Below are positions 56,066 to 64,000 of a stretch of DNA of 64,000 bases, in pieces. This DNA is from Collinsella sp. AF20-14LB (GTDB lineage: Bacteria; Actinomycetota; Coriobacteriia; Coriobacteriales; Coriobacteriaceae). Location: NCBI RefSeq assembly GCF_003459505.1, contig NZ_QRWD01000011.1, positions 1 to 64,000 of the forward strand, given 5' to 3'. The position numbers and the translations under genes were made by a program. The notes beneath the pieces were generated by a model. That model had not been told where the DNA came from. It saw nothing but the letters and a program-made list of their open reading frames with translations, and made no database searches. Every line of letters starts with the position of its first letter. Positions within the stretch are counted from its first letter, which is position 1.

Positions 56066-57547
56066 ATGAGCGATGAGACGTATGGCCGCGAGGATGCGGC
56101 CCAGGATGCGGAAGCATGTGCCGAAGCCCTGGAGAGCCTTGACCGGATCGCGCTAGACGAGCTCTCGTTTAGCGATTCGGTCGTCGACGCGCAAGACGAG
56201 GTGCACGAAGACACTGAGGACGAAGGCGGCGACGCCAAAGACGCTCCTGACGAAGCCGAAGAGGACGATAGCGAGGCCGACGACCAGCCCGAATCCGACA
56301 CGGGCGAGGAAACCGTCTTGCTCGACAGCTTACCGGCCGAAGATTCGCTGACCCGCGAGCTTCCTGGCCTGGGTTCCGCACCAGCCGTGGACGAGACCAT
56401 CGCCATGGGCGATATTCCCCTACCGTCCGTTCCCTCGGCACGCGAGGCCGAGGTTCGTCATCGCAAGATGTCGCCCAAGCGCCGCAATCTGATGGTCGCC
56501 GGTATCGTGGCCGCCGCGCTCGTCGCCGGCGGTGCAGGCTATGCTGCCTGGAACGGATATCAGCAAGAGCAGGCTGCCGCTGTCGCCGCCAATGCCCACA
56601 CGATGATGTCGGTGCAGATTGGCGTGCATGCCGCGGGCCTCGACTGTTCCACCAGCTCTAAGATTCCCGTACAGGTGAGCGGTCAGGACGCTGATGGCTC
56701 ATCCGTGAGCGAAACGCTCTATGTTGACGAGCACGGCCGCGGCATCAAACTGCTGCCCGGCGATTACACGCTCTCCATCGCTGCCTCTCCCATCGCGGCC
56801 GACGGCACCATCTATACCGTCCCGACCACCAAGGCGCAGGTCACGATCAAGAGCGACGGACAGGACCTAAGCAGCCAGGCCGCCTTTAAGCTCAAGGTGC
56901 CTTCGGCCGACACGGTAACCGACGACCAGATCGATGCCGCCGCCAAATATGCCGAGGAGGGAGGCGCGAGCTCCGCCGCCACCGCCAAGGTGCTCCAGCA
57001 GGCGGCAACCGCGCGGCGCGACGCCGCCGTCAATGCCGTGAGCGCGCAAAAGGCACAGGCGGCCCGTGATGCCGACGCCCGCCACAAGGCAACCGACCTC
57101 TACCAGCTCGATATCCCCGTCGAGTGGTACGGCAAGGTCGAGACTTGGCAAAATGGCAGCACGCTATGCATCTATCTTGCCGGCGACAGCGATACACCGA
57201 TTGTGACGCTCGTCGCAGTGCGCGAGGGCGAGAGCTTTACGCCCGATGAGGGCGATACGGTTTTGGGTGCGGCCAACCTAGGCAACGGTTATACCGTCTA
57301 CGCCAGCGGTCCCGTCTATCCGTACGTGGTGCCCCAGACCATCAACGGACGGACGCAGAATCCCGTGTCGACCTACCCTATGGACTCGGCCATTGAGCTT
57401 GTCGAGCTCACGACCGGCAACCGCTACACCTATAGCCAGATCAAGAACGTACTGGTCGGCAAAGACGGCAAGGCCGACGCTGCGACCAAACTCGAGACCG
57501 ACTACCTCGCCCAGATTCTCCTGCCGAGCATCAAGGCCCAGGACTAG
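56066..57547 (+). CDS. Membrane protein with acidic cytoplasmic tail
   Basis: A 493-aa protein of unknown function. A strongly acidic, disordered cytoplasmic N-terminus (1-130) holds two related threonine motifs, ETVLLDSLP (82-90) and ETIAMGDIP (110-118). A membrane helix follows (about 141-162). The extracellular part has a carboxypeptidase-like beta region with a YTLSI strand (about 185-270), a helical Ala-rich stretch (about 280-345), and a C-terminal domain with DIPVEWYGKVETWQNGSTLC. The ATG at 56066 follows GGGGG. The threonine motifs look like possible kinase sites (inference). Confidence 0.7.
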   Translation: MSDETYGREDAAQDAEACAEALESLDRIALDELSFSDSVVDAQDEVHEDTEDEGGDAKDAPDEAEEDDSEADDQPESDTGEETVLLDSLPAEDSLTRELPGLGSAPAVDETIAMGDIPLPSVPSAREAEVRHRKMSPKRRNLMVAGIVAAALVAGGAGYAAWNGYQQEQAAAVAANAHTMMSVQIGVHAAGLDCSTSSKIPVQVSGQDADGSSVSETLYVDEHGRGIKLLPGDYTLSIAASPIAADGTIYTVPTTKAQVTIKSDGQDLSSQAAFKLKVPSADTVTDDQIDAAAKYAEEGGASSAATAKVLQQAATARRDAAVNAVSAQKAQAARDADARHKATDLYQLDIPVEWYGKVETWQNGSTLCIYLAGDSDTPIVTLVAVREGESFTPDEGDTVLGAANLGNGYTVYASGPVYPYVVPQTINGRTQNPVSTYPMDSAIELVELTTGNRYTYSQIKNVLVGKDGKADAATKLETDYLAQILLPSIKAQD

Positions 57548-57591
57548 CGGACCATGACACCTGAGTCCTGGCCTCGCAAATCCATAGACGA

Positions 57592-58944
57592 TTAGGAAAG
57601 GAGCCACTTCCATGCGGGCACAGCATGTACCACGCCGTGTTTGCATGGAATATCGGCCTGCTCATCCATGGTAACGATTACCGACTCGCCAAGATCAAAC
57701 TGGGCCATCGCGGCATCGAGCGCGGCAATTTCGCGCTCGCGCGTTTTCTCGCTTGTCATATCCACACTTACCTGAATCAGGCCGTAAGCCTGCATGAGCA
57801 GTGCATCCCCAGCCACAAAGTCCACCTCATGGCTTTTATTCTTATCTTTAATCAGCAGGCGGCAAACCGAACCGGGCCGCACGGCGGGGGTCCTTCTTCT
57901 GAGCGCATTGAACACCGCGGTCTCGAGCCTCTGACCATGATCCAATGCCGATGCGGGGGAGAACGCTCCGAACATCGCAGGATCGACGGCGTAGACCTTA
58001 GACGCAGACCGCGTATTATTTGCAAGCGAACGCGTGAACTCCGGCACCGAAAACAGCAGGTAGGCGTCCTCGTAATACTCAAGTAAGTCGCTGAGCGTAT
58101 TTCGACTGACGGATATCTGTCTGCTCTTGAACTCGTTGTACACTTTGTTCACTGACAGCTCTCGTCCCGAAGATGCCATGCACCGCGCCAGAAACAGCGA
58201 GGCCAAACGGGGGTTCTTGACGTCGTAACGTTCAACGACGTCCATGGCGACCGTTCGCGACGCATATTCCTGTAGCAGCTGAATCGCGTCTGCGGGCGTC
58301 TGCTCAAGTGTCGCGATGAATCCCCCTCGCTCGAGATATCCGACCAGATGGTGTCGGAGCAACGCTGCATCGCTCGAGGAGAAGGGTGCGTTCGACTCAG
58401 GAACGCTCCCCGTCTTATATCGGACGTATTCCGAAAAACTCAACGGAAAAAGCTCTCGCACAAGAGAACGGCCCCTGAACTCGCTCTTAAGTTCTGAGGA
58501 CAGCATCTTAGAAGAAGATCCCGTCACGTAAACGGTCGCCTTCTCCGTATCGACCACGCGTCGCAGAAACGCACCCCATTCGGGTATTTCCTGGATCTCG
58601 TCAAAGAAAAGGTAGGCGCCCTCGCCTCGAGCAGCAGGATATAGTGCATAGAATGTATCGAGCACGTCCGCTAGTAGCGATGGCTCATACGGACGCAAGC
58701 GCTCATCCTCAAAATTGAAATATAGCATCCGGTCAAGCTCGACGCCTTGGCCCTGAAGCCGCCGTATCTCCTGATACAGGCGATACGTCTTTCCACAACG
58801 ACGGGCGCCCACAATCACATATACGATGTTGTCGCGCTTTGGCTCCTGCGGGTTGCCCAGATCAAGGTCGCGCTCAAAGACCTGCGGAATCCCCTGTTGC
58901 TCAAAGTCCTTTATTTTTTGAGCCACCAAGTCGTTGAATGCCAT
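57592..58944 (-). CDS. AAA ATPase with DUF4143 domain (second)
   Basis: A 450-aa protein of the same broad family as the one at 14975-16336. Walker A is GARRCGKT (46-53), Walker B is AYLFFDEIQEIPEW, then VYVTGSSSKML. A DUF4143-like region follows, and the C-terminus has HEVDFVAGDALLMQ but ends without the clear ExK motif seen in the first member, so nuclease-type activity is less likely. The start ATG 58944 follows TTGGAGAAT. A perfect 25-bp inverted repeat lies directly upstream. Codon use is less GC-biased than in neighbours, which suggests transfer. Confidence 0.82.
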   Translation of the reverse strand: MAFNDLVAQKIKDFEQQGIPQVFERDLDLGNPQEPKRDNIVYVIVGARRCGKTYRLYQEIRRLQGQGVELDRMLYFNFEDERLRPYEPSLLADVLDTFYALYPAARGEGAYLFFDEIQEIPEWGAFLRRVVDTEKATVYVTGSSSKMLSSELKSEFRGRSLVRELFPLSFSEYVRYKTGSVPESNAPFSSSDAALLRHHLVGYLERGGFIATLEQTPADAIQLLQEYASRTVAMDVVERYDVKNPRLASLFLARCMASSGRELSVNKVYNEFKSRQISVSRNTLSDLLEYYEDAYLLFSVPEFTRSLANNTRSASKVYAVDPAMFGAFSPASALDHGQRLETAVFNALRRRTPAVRPGSVCRLLIKDKNKSHEVDFVAGDALLMQAYGLIQVSVDMTSEKTREREIAALDAAMAQFDLGESVIVTMDEQADIPCKHGVVHAVPAWKWLLS

Positions 58945-58952
58945 AATTCTCC

Positions 58953-59012
58953 AATCTTGCTCTCCTGCTAATCAAGATTATAACGATTCTTGATTAGCAG
59001 GAGAGCAAGATT
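58953..59012. repeat. Perfect 25-bp inverted repeat before the second ATPase
   Basis: The 25 bases at 58953-58977 are the exact reverse complement of 58988-59012, with a 10-base centre. The arms contain TAATCAAGA, which recurs at about 59019-59029 (ATCTTGATTAA on the plus strand). The inner arm ends at the ribosome site of the ATPase gene. Confidence 0.88.
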
Positions 59013-59151
59013 ATGCGTATCTTGATTAATGGATAAGCAAGTTTCTATTAGTGGCCCCTCCCGGAGGATATCGAGCGGCCGAGGGGGGTAGGCATGAACG
59101 CCTCTAGCCGAAAACAAAGTAGCTAAAAAAGCCCCGTCCCAAATGAGCTAC

Positions 59152-59346
59152 TTAACGCCAGGGGTCGGCTTCGAAGAGGGGCTCGCGCTCGGGGCGACGA
59201 TCGCTATAAGGATCGTAGCCGTCGTCATCCTCGTTCTCGGCACGGATGTAGGGGTCGCGCGGCTTGGGCACAGGCTTGGGTGCAGGCTTGGGCGCGGCCG
59301 GCGCGGCGTTGGCGACCGGCGCATTCGTCTTGTTCTTGTCTATCAT
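59152..59346 (-). CDS. Small Pro/Lys-rich protein
   Basis: A 64-aa protein, MIDKNKTNAPVAN followed by a Pro-Lys repeat (APKPAPKPVPKPRDPYIRAE) and an acidic/charged tail ending LFEADPWR. I chose the ATG at 59346 because AAGGAGAT sits eight bases before it; an ATG six bases further upstream is too close to that site. No family recognised. It lies downstream of clpB, beyond the clpB terminator. Confidence 0.5.
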   Translation of the reverse strand: MIDKNKTNAPVANAAPAAPKPAPKPVPKPRDPYIRAENEDDDGYDPYSDRRPEREPLFEADPWR

Positions 59347-59395
59347 CTGCATATCTCCTTGCCATGCAATCGTGTTCAACATTATCGATTGTCGC

Positions 59396-59435
59396 ACGAA
59401 AAAGGGCGGCGGACCCAATTGGATCCGCCGCCCTT
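59396..59435 (-). terminator. Terminator of clpB
   Basis: AAGGGCGGCGGA (59402-59413) pairs with TCCGCCGCCCTT (59424-59435), followed by TTTTTCG on the minus strand, 46 bases after the clpB stop. Confidence 0.85.
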
Positions 59436-59480
59436 GGCGTTTAGAGACGGCTGGCAGATTTTAAGGCATGTCCCATAAAT

Positions 59481-62108
59481 CTACTCGGCGTCGGGGACCT
59501 CGTAGGTAGCAGACGGCGTGTTGTCGCACACGACGGTAAAGCCGCCGTCCTTGTCGGCATCGACCGTCACCTGATCGCCCTCGCGCACCGTACCGTCGAT
59601 GATGGCGGCGGCGATGGCGTCCACGACCTCGCGCTGGACCAGGCGCTTGAGCGGACGGGCACCGAACACGGGGTCCAGGCCACCCACGGCGAGCATCTGC
59701 TTGGCCGCCGGGGTGATGGCAAGCGTCATGCGCTCCTTGGCCAGACGCGCGCGGACGTCGGCAAGCTGGATGTCGACGATCTTCTCGATCTGCGCCATGC
59801 CGAGCGGATGGAACACCACGATATCGTCGATACGGTTGAGGAACTCGGGGCGGAAGGTCTGAGCCATGGCGGCGTCGACCTGATGGCGCATCTCCTCCTC
59901 GTCCTTACCGGACAGATCGGCGATGGCCTTGGAGCCCACGTTAGACGTCATGATGATGATCGTGTTCTTGAAGGACACCTGGCGACCCTGGCCATCGGTC
60001 AGACGGCCGTCATCAAGCACCTGCAGCAGCACGTTAAAGACATCCGGATGAGCCTTCTCCATCTCGTCGAGCAAAATCACGGAGTACGGACGACGGCGCA
60101 CGGCCTCGGTAAGCTGGCCGCCCTCGTCGTAACCCACGTATCCCGGAGGCGCACCGATCAGACGTTGGACGCTGAACTTCTCCATGTACTCGGACATGTC
60201 GATACGCACGAGAGCACGCTCGTCATCGAACAGGCACTCGGCAAGCGCCTTGGCGAGCTCGGTCTTGCCCACGCCGGTGGGGCCCAGGAAGAAGAAGCTG
60301 CCGATGGGCTTGTCCGGATCGGAGAGGCCCGCACGGCTGCGACGCACGGCCGCGGCGACAGCGGAGACCGCCTCGTCCTGGCCGATGACGCGCTTATGCA
60401 GCTCGCCCTCCAAGCCCTTCAGCTTGTCGAGCTCGCCCTGCATCATCTTGGAGACGGGCACGCCGGTCCAAGCGCTCACGACCTCAGCGATCTCATCGGA
60501 GGTCACCTGTTCGTTGAGTCCCTCGCCGTCCTGCTGCTTTTGTGCCTCGAGCGCAGCCTCGGAATCCTGAATCTGCTGCTGCAGGCCAGGGATCACGGAG
60601 TAGCGCAGCTCGGACGCACGGCCCAGGTCGCCGTTGCGCGTCGCGCGCTCCTCTTCGCTCTTGGCCTCGTCAAGCTGCCCCTTAAGCTCCTGCACGTGGT
60701 CGATGGCGTTCTTCTGGTTGAGCCAGCCGGCCTTTTGCACGTTGAGCTTTTCCTGGACCTCGGCGATCTCCTGGCGCAGGGCCTCCAGACGCTCCTTGGA
60801 GGCGTCGTCGGTCTCCTTCATGAGCGCCTGTTCCTCGATCTGCAGCTGGGTGAGCTGACGCGTGGTGGCGTCAATCTCGACCGGCATGCTGTCGAGCTCC
60901 ATGCGCAAGCGGCTTGCCGCCTCATCGACCAGGTCGATGGCCTTGTCGGGCAGGAAGCGGTCGGCGATATAGCGATCGGAGAGGTCGGCAGCTGCCACGA
61001 GCGCACTATCGGTGATATGCACGCCGTGGAAGATCTCGTACTTCTCCTTGAGGCCACGCAGGATTGAAATGGTGTCCTCGACGGTGGGCTCGGAGACCAT
61101 CACGGTCTGGAAACGACGGGCGAGTGCCGCGTCCTTCTCGATGTACTTGCGGTACTCGTCGAGCGTAGTCGCGCCGATTGCGTGCAAGTCGCCACGGGCG
61201 AGCGCCGGCTTGAGGATGTTGCCGGCATCCATGGAGCCCTCGGTGGCACCCGCGCCCACGATGGTGTGGAGCTCATCGATGAACAGGATGACCTTGCCTT
61301 GCGCCTTTTGCACTTCCTTGAGCACGGCCTTCAAGCGGTCCTCGAACTCGCCGCGATACTTGGCGCCGGCGACCAGCGCGCTCATGTCGAGCTCGATGAG
61401 GTCGCGGTCGCGCAGGGTGCTCGGCACGTCGCCGGCCACGATACGCTGGGCGATACCCTCGACGATGGCCGTCTTGCCGACGCCCGGCTCGCCGATGAGC
61501 ACGGGGTTGTTCTTGGTGCGGCGGGACAGAACCTGGATGGTACGGCGGATCTCGTCGGTACGGCCGATGACCGGGTCGAGCTTGCCGGCGCGGGCCAGAT
61601 CGCAGATGTTGCGACCGTACTGCTCCAGCGCCTCAAACTGGGTCTTGTCCTCGGCAGACGTCACGCGGTCATCGCCACGCAGCTCCTCGTAGACCTGCTC
61701 GATGCGCTCCTTGGTCACGCCAGCGTCACGCAGTACACGACCAGCCTCGCCCTTGTCCTCGGCAAGCGCCATCAGCAGATGCTCGGTCACCACAAAGCTG
61801 TCACCCATCTTGGTGGCCTTCTTCTCGGCCTTCTCGATGACACGGACGAGCTCATTGGAAAGGCCCATCTGCTGGCCCTCGCCCGAAACCTTGGGCGCGC
61901 GGTCGATGGCATCTTGTGTGGAGCGTGCAAGCTGGGCCGGATCGGCGCCGATGCGCTCGATGATCACGGAGATATTGCGCTCGCCGGCACCAAGCAGGGC
62001 GGACAGCAGGTGAATCGGCTCCACCGCGCCGGCCTGCGCGTCGGCAGCTGTGCTCATGGCGGTCTGCAGCGCCTCGCGCGACGTCATTGCTAGCTTATCG
62101 ATTCTCAT
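59481..62108 (-). CDS. clpB: ATP-dependent disaggregase ClpB
   Basis: An 875-aa Hsp100 protein of normal length. The N-domain (1-150), first AAA+ module with GEPGVGKT, a middle coiled-coil domain (about 410-530, the hallmark that separates ClpB from ClpA/ClpC), then the second AAA+ module with [28 protein letters not shown] and [14 protein letters not shown]. It rescues aggregated proteins together with DnaK. The ATG at 62108 follows GAGGTGA. I found no clear HspR (HAIR) or CIRCE site, but an 8-bp inverted repeat lies in the upstream region. Confidence 0.97.
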   Translation of the reverse strand: MRIDKLAMTSREALQTAMSTAADAQAGAVEPIHLLSALLGAGERNISVIIERIGADPAQLARSTQDAIDRAPKVSGEGQQMGLSNELVRVIEKAEKKATKMGDSFVVTEHLLMALAEDKGEAGRVLRDAGVTKERIEQVYEELRGDDRVTSAEDKTQFEALEQYGRNICDLARAGKLDPVIGRTDEIRRTIQVLSRRTKNNPVLIGEPGVGKTAIVEGIAQRIVAGDVPSTLRDRDLIELDMSALVAGAKYRGEFEDRLKAVLKEVQKAQGKVILFIDELHTIVGAGATEGSMDAGNILKPALARGDLHAIGATTLDEYRKYIEKDAALARRFQTVMVSEPTVEDTISILRGLKEKYEIFHGVHITDSALVAAADLSDRYIADRFLPDKAIDLVDEAASRLRMELDSMPVEIDATTRQLTQLQIEEQALMKETDDASKERLEALRQEIAEVQEKLNVQKAGWLNQKNAIDHVQELKGQLDEAKSEEERATRNGDLGRASELRYSVIPGLQQQIQDSEAALEAQKQQDGEGLNEQVTSDEIAEVVSAWTGVPVSKMMQGELDKLKGLEGELHKRVIGQDEAVSAVAAAVRRSRAGLSDPDKPIGSFFFLGPTGVGKTELAKALAECLFDDERALVRIDMSEYMEKFSVQRLIGAPPGYVGYDEGGQLTEAVRRRPYSVILLDEMEKAHPDVFNVLLQVLDDGRLTDGQGRQVSFKNTIIIMTSNVGSKAIADLSGKDEEEMRHQVDAAMAQTFRPEFLNRIDDIVVFHPLGMAQIEKIVDIQLADVRARLAKERMTLAITPAAKQMLAVGGLDPVFGARPLKRLVQREVVDAIAAAIIDGTVREGDQVTVDADKDGGFTVVCDNTPSATYEVPDAE

Positions 62109-62186
62109 GGAATCACCTCTCTTGGGGCGGCCGCCCTACGGGGCGGCTTCACGTTGTTCGAGAAGTATTGTTGCCAGCTTTGCGCG

Positions 62187-62222
62187 ATCTTATACACAAA
62201 TCTAAGTCTCTATATATAAGAT
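62187..62222. promoter_or_regulatory. Inverted repeat in the clpB upstream region
   Basis: ATCTTATA (62187-62194) and TATAAGAT (62215-62222) are perfectly complementary with 20 bases between and overlap TATATATAAG, a plausible promoter element. It could be the operator of clpB. A CTTGAGAGT sequence at about 62246-62254 recalls one half of a HAIR site, but the partner half is missing. Confidence 0.4.
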
Positions 62223-62286
62223 TTTCTGAGTGATTGAAAGATAGGACTTGAGAGTTTCGGTCCGGCGCGACCGTGGAACCCAACTG

Positions 62287-62421
62287 TCTCAATCTGTAAC
62301 ATCTGGCAGCCCTTTTCGGTCCCAGGTGTTACAGATTGAGATGGAGCGCGGAGCCCCGCCCAAAAATCTCAATCTGTAACACCAGGCCCGCTTTTAACAG
62401 CCCAGCTGTTACAGATCGAGA
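62287..62421. repeat. Alternating 15-bp motif array with 40-bp period
   Basis: TCTCAATCTGTAACA starts at 62287 and 62367, and its reverse complement at 62327 and (one substitution) 62407: exactly 40 bases apart with alternating orientation. The flanks next to the motif (CTGG/CCAG, CCAGG) extend some pairs. Unrelated in sequence to the arrays at 35865 and 46793 but identical in design. Confidence 0.9.
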
Positions 62422-62432
62422 CAAACGGAACC

Positions 62433-62468
62433 ACCACAAAGGGGACAGGCACCTTTGTGTTGGTCCAC
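62433..62468. repeat. CCACCACAAAGG repeat, copy 1
   Basis: CCACCACAAAGGGGACAGGC followed by ACCTTTGTG. It matches the reverse complement of 63309-63346 with few differences and is itself partly palindromic (CACAAAGG / CCTTTGTG). Confidence 0.75.
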
Positions 62469-62589
62469 ATCAACATCGAGCTCGCTCCTAATATCCGTTA
62501 TTCCTGCTCGTATTGAGGTTAAAATGAACTGTGATTAAAGCATATTCATTTCTCTCGTTCTTGATAGCTCTTCGTCTCAAGGAGCAGAT

Positions 62590-63258
62590 ATGAAGTCGTC
62601 TTATTCTACTGCTCGCAACGTCATTGCCATTCTCGCCATACCCATCGTGATGCTCTTTCTTATCGTCGTCACACCCTTTTCCCTGGGTATCGCCTCGCCC
62701 TTCGATTTGTGCGGGATGGTCGACGCCGGCTCGCGTGCCACCTCGCTCTCCTTTATCTGCCGCGGTGTGCTCTACGAAGATGCAATTCCCACCGGGCTTT
62801 GGCGGTCAAAGCTGCCGCTGCTCGGTCAGGTCGACGGACGTTCTCCCTACTTCAACCTTGAACCTCAAGCGATGAACTATCTGATCGATGACCAACCCCT
62901 TGCCTCCATCACCCTCGCTTACGACTATGCTCCAAACACCGATGAGCGTCACATGAACCAAGTCCTCGACAAACTGCTTGAACAGTGCGGGCTCACCGAT
63001 GAGGTCGGCCGAACCGTCGACAGCGACCAGAAATTAAAGCGAACAGAACTCCGCCGCATAGGAAAAATCAGAGAGCGAGGCAGAGCTGCCTACTGGCAGG
63101 CCTGGGCGATACGCGACAAAAGCGAATTTGGGCACAGCACCTATACGGTCACCGTCTTCACTAAAGATGGAATCAAGGACAATGTTGACGATTTCGCATC
63201 GTCCAAACTCGGCATCCCCAAAACGACCAAATCCGCCAGCCCGGACGAAATCCTGTAG
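62590..63258 (+). CDS. Membrane-anchored protein of unknown function
   Basis: A 222-aa protein. One membrane helix (about 10-35, VIAILAIPIVMLFLIVVTPF) is followed by an extracytoplasmic domain with CGMV and FICRG cysteines, a region with ASITLAYDYAPNTDERHMN, and a charged helix. No family recognised. The ATG at 62590 follows AAGGAGC. It stands alone between two repeat elements and has its own terminator. Confidence 0.65.
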   Translation: MKSSYSTARNVIAILAIPIVMLFLIVVTPFSLGIASPFDLCGMVDAGSRATSLSFICRGVLYEDAIPTGLWRSKLPLLGQVDGRSPYFNLEPQAMNYLIDDQPLASITLAYDYAPNTDERHMNQVLDKLLEQCGLTDEVGRTVDSDQKLKRTELRRIGKIRERGRAAYWQAWAIRDKSEFGHSTYTVTVFTKDGIKDNVDDFASSKLGIPKTTKSASPDEIL

Positions 63259-63308
63259 AGGTTTTCATTGAAATGTTGCTCAACCCGAACGGCGACATCG
63301 AGCTCGCT

Positions 63309-63346
63309 CCCCACCACCACAAAGGTGCCCGTCCCCTTTGTGGTGG
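63309..63346. repeat. CCACCACAAAGG repeat, copy 2
   Basis: An inverted second copy of the element at 62433-62468: CCACCACCACAAAGGTGCC then CGTCCCCTTTGTGGTGG. Here the palindrome is nearly perfect at both ends. The two copies flank the gene at 62590-63258. Confidence 0.8.
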
Positions 63347-63378
63347 TTTTCGGCGATCATTTCCGCCCTACGATGCAA

Positions 63379-63416
63379 GAAGCCGCCGCAGGAACCATCC
63401 CTGCGGCGGCTTCTTT
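63379..63416 (+). terminator. Terminator downstream of the hypothetical gene
   Basis: AAGCCGCCGCAGG (63380-63392) pairs with CCTGCGGCGGCTT (63400-63412), a perfect 13-bp stem, followed by CTTT. Confidence 0.7.
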
Positions 63417-63503
63417 GGGTTGGCAGGGACCAATCGCCGGCGTTGAAGGCCGTTTTTAGTCTCTGACGTTGGCTTTTGGCCCCTTCAAGCTATCCGACAA
63501 ATA

Positions 63504-64000
63504 TCAATATCTTGATAGGATTTCATTCGAGCTCTTAAGCAGATATTCGCGCAGCAATGGAATCGAGAACCTCACCATGCCACGTGAGGGCGCATCGATA
63601 ACCTGTGCCTTGATAAGTTGCCGTCGTGTCGCTGTCAGGCTCGCAGGGGGCAATGAGAGCCCCGCTGCGATCTCTTTGGTCGGCACATTCCCCTCATGCT
63701 TGGCCATGGCAATGAGGTACTCAATCGCGCGAAGCGGCAAATCGGCAAGGGCAACGTCGAGCACGGAGCCCTCAAACTCCCCATACGCATCTTCAATGCC
63801 CTTCTGGGCATCCTCAAGTGAAATCGACGCATCGCGGTCGGCATGCCTGCGCGCATTCGCGAATACGCGATAGCCCACGAGTTGCACGAGATACGCATAT
63901 CCCCTCGTAGCACAAGCCGTCATTTCAAGCGCCTTGCCATCCAAGTGCAAACCGGCACCTTCCACGGTTGAAGCCATCGAATCCGAAACATCCGACAGCG
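63504..64000 (-). CDS. ATPase C-terminal part (partial, cut by the window)
   Basis: The C-terminal 165 or so residues of a protein that continues beyond 64000; the frame is open to the edge, so the ATG at 63977 is probably internal. The visible part has CATRGYAYLVQLVGYRVFAN, resembling the lid region of AAA ATPases of the archaeal-ATPase/ORC-like type, and a winged-helix-like end (ALADLPLRAIEYLIAMAKHE, then TKEIAAGLSLPPASLTATRR). It is probably a mobile-type ATPase, the third in this window, but the ATP-binding motifs are outside the sequence. Confidence 0.6.
   Translation of the reverse strand, partial: LSDVSDSMASTVEGAGLHLDGKALEMTACATRGYAYLVQLVGYRVFANARRHADRDASISLEDAQKGIEDAYGEFEGSVLDVALADLPLRAIEYLIAMAKHEGNVPTKEIAAGLSLPPASLTATRRQLIKAQVIDAPSRGMVRFSIPLLREYLLKSSNEILSRY

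Noticed and set aside
62230..62260. HspR (HAIR) or CIRCE operator for clpB
   Set aside because: Only a single CTTGAG-like half is present; the matching half at the expected spacing is missing and no TTAGCACTC sequence occurs.

Overview
The window looks like a chromosomal segment of a gut Coriobacteriia bacterium, most likely Collinsella or a close relative (inference). The reasons are GC-rich third codon positions with strong GGAGG-type ribosome sites, a large pyruvate:ferredoxin oxidoreductase, a mannose-family PTS, a large membrane LuxR regulator, a DUF5692 membrane protein, and an actinobacterial kinase/FHA/phosphatase/elongasome cluster in which FtsW/RodA is fused to the transpeptidase. 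No phage, insertion sequence, rRNA or CRISPR array is visible. There is one tRNA gene, Arg(CCU).

Layout. Bases 1-8900 (minus strand): a small phosphoesterase, then two paralogous LytS/LytTR two-component pairs flanking a glycosyltransferase, a UMF1-type transporter and a zinc phospholipase C-like protein. 8967-14282: an amidohydrolase, an APC amino-acid permease and carbamate kinase, with a C39-like secreted peptidase on the other strand. 14283-16772: an AAA/DUF4143 ATPase among repeats and a gene remnant. 16773-20312: nifJ. 20761-24449: an uncharacterised three-gene unit made of a surface protein, a multi-pass Ser/Thr kinase and an FHA protein. 24695-28950: recR, ybaB and dnaX, interrupted by an opposite-strand membrane protein gene. 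29889-35724: an ABC-2 type exporter flanked by two secreted proteins, with a LuxR regulator that appears to be an internal duplication (two membrane blocks, two HTH domains). 36164-46227: second kinase, fhaA, fhaB, PP2C phosphatase, FtsW/RodA-PBP fusion and a PASTA kinase, the cell-wall growth control cluster. 46332-46711: tRNA-Arg with duplicated 3' fragments. 47017-50302: mannose PTS (manXYZ plus DUF956). 50674-55833: HypA, a large iron-sulfur flavoprotein, a TetR regulator and DUF5692. 56066-64000: a membrane protein, a second DUF4143 ATPase, clpB, small hypotheticals and the edge of a third ATPase.

The most unusual content is between the genes. At least three arrays consist of a 15-bp motif repeated in strictly alternating orientation at a fixed spacing: 31 bp at two separate loci with one motif, and 40 bp at a third locus with another. 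There are also palindromic gene-end repeats that supply stop codons, a nested 29-bp inverted repeat around the nifJ terminator, three 80-bp tandem hairpin repeats, and distinct palindromic arrays directly upstream of both complete DUF4143 ATPase genes. Genes most worth experimental attention are the FHA/kinase/surface-protein unit and the duplicated LuxR membrane protein next to its ABC exporter.

All calls were made by reading the sequence. Family names rest on motif recognition, not on database searches.
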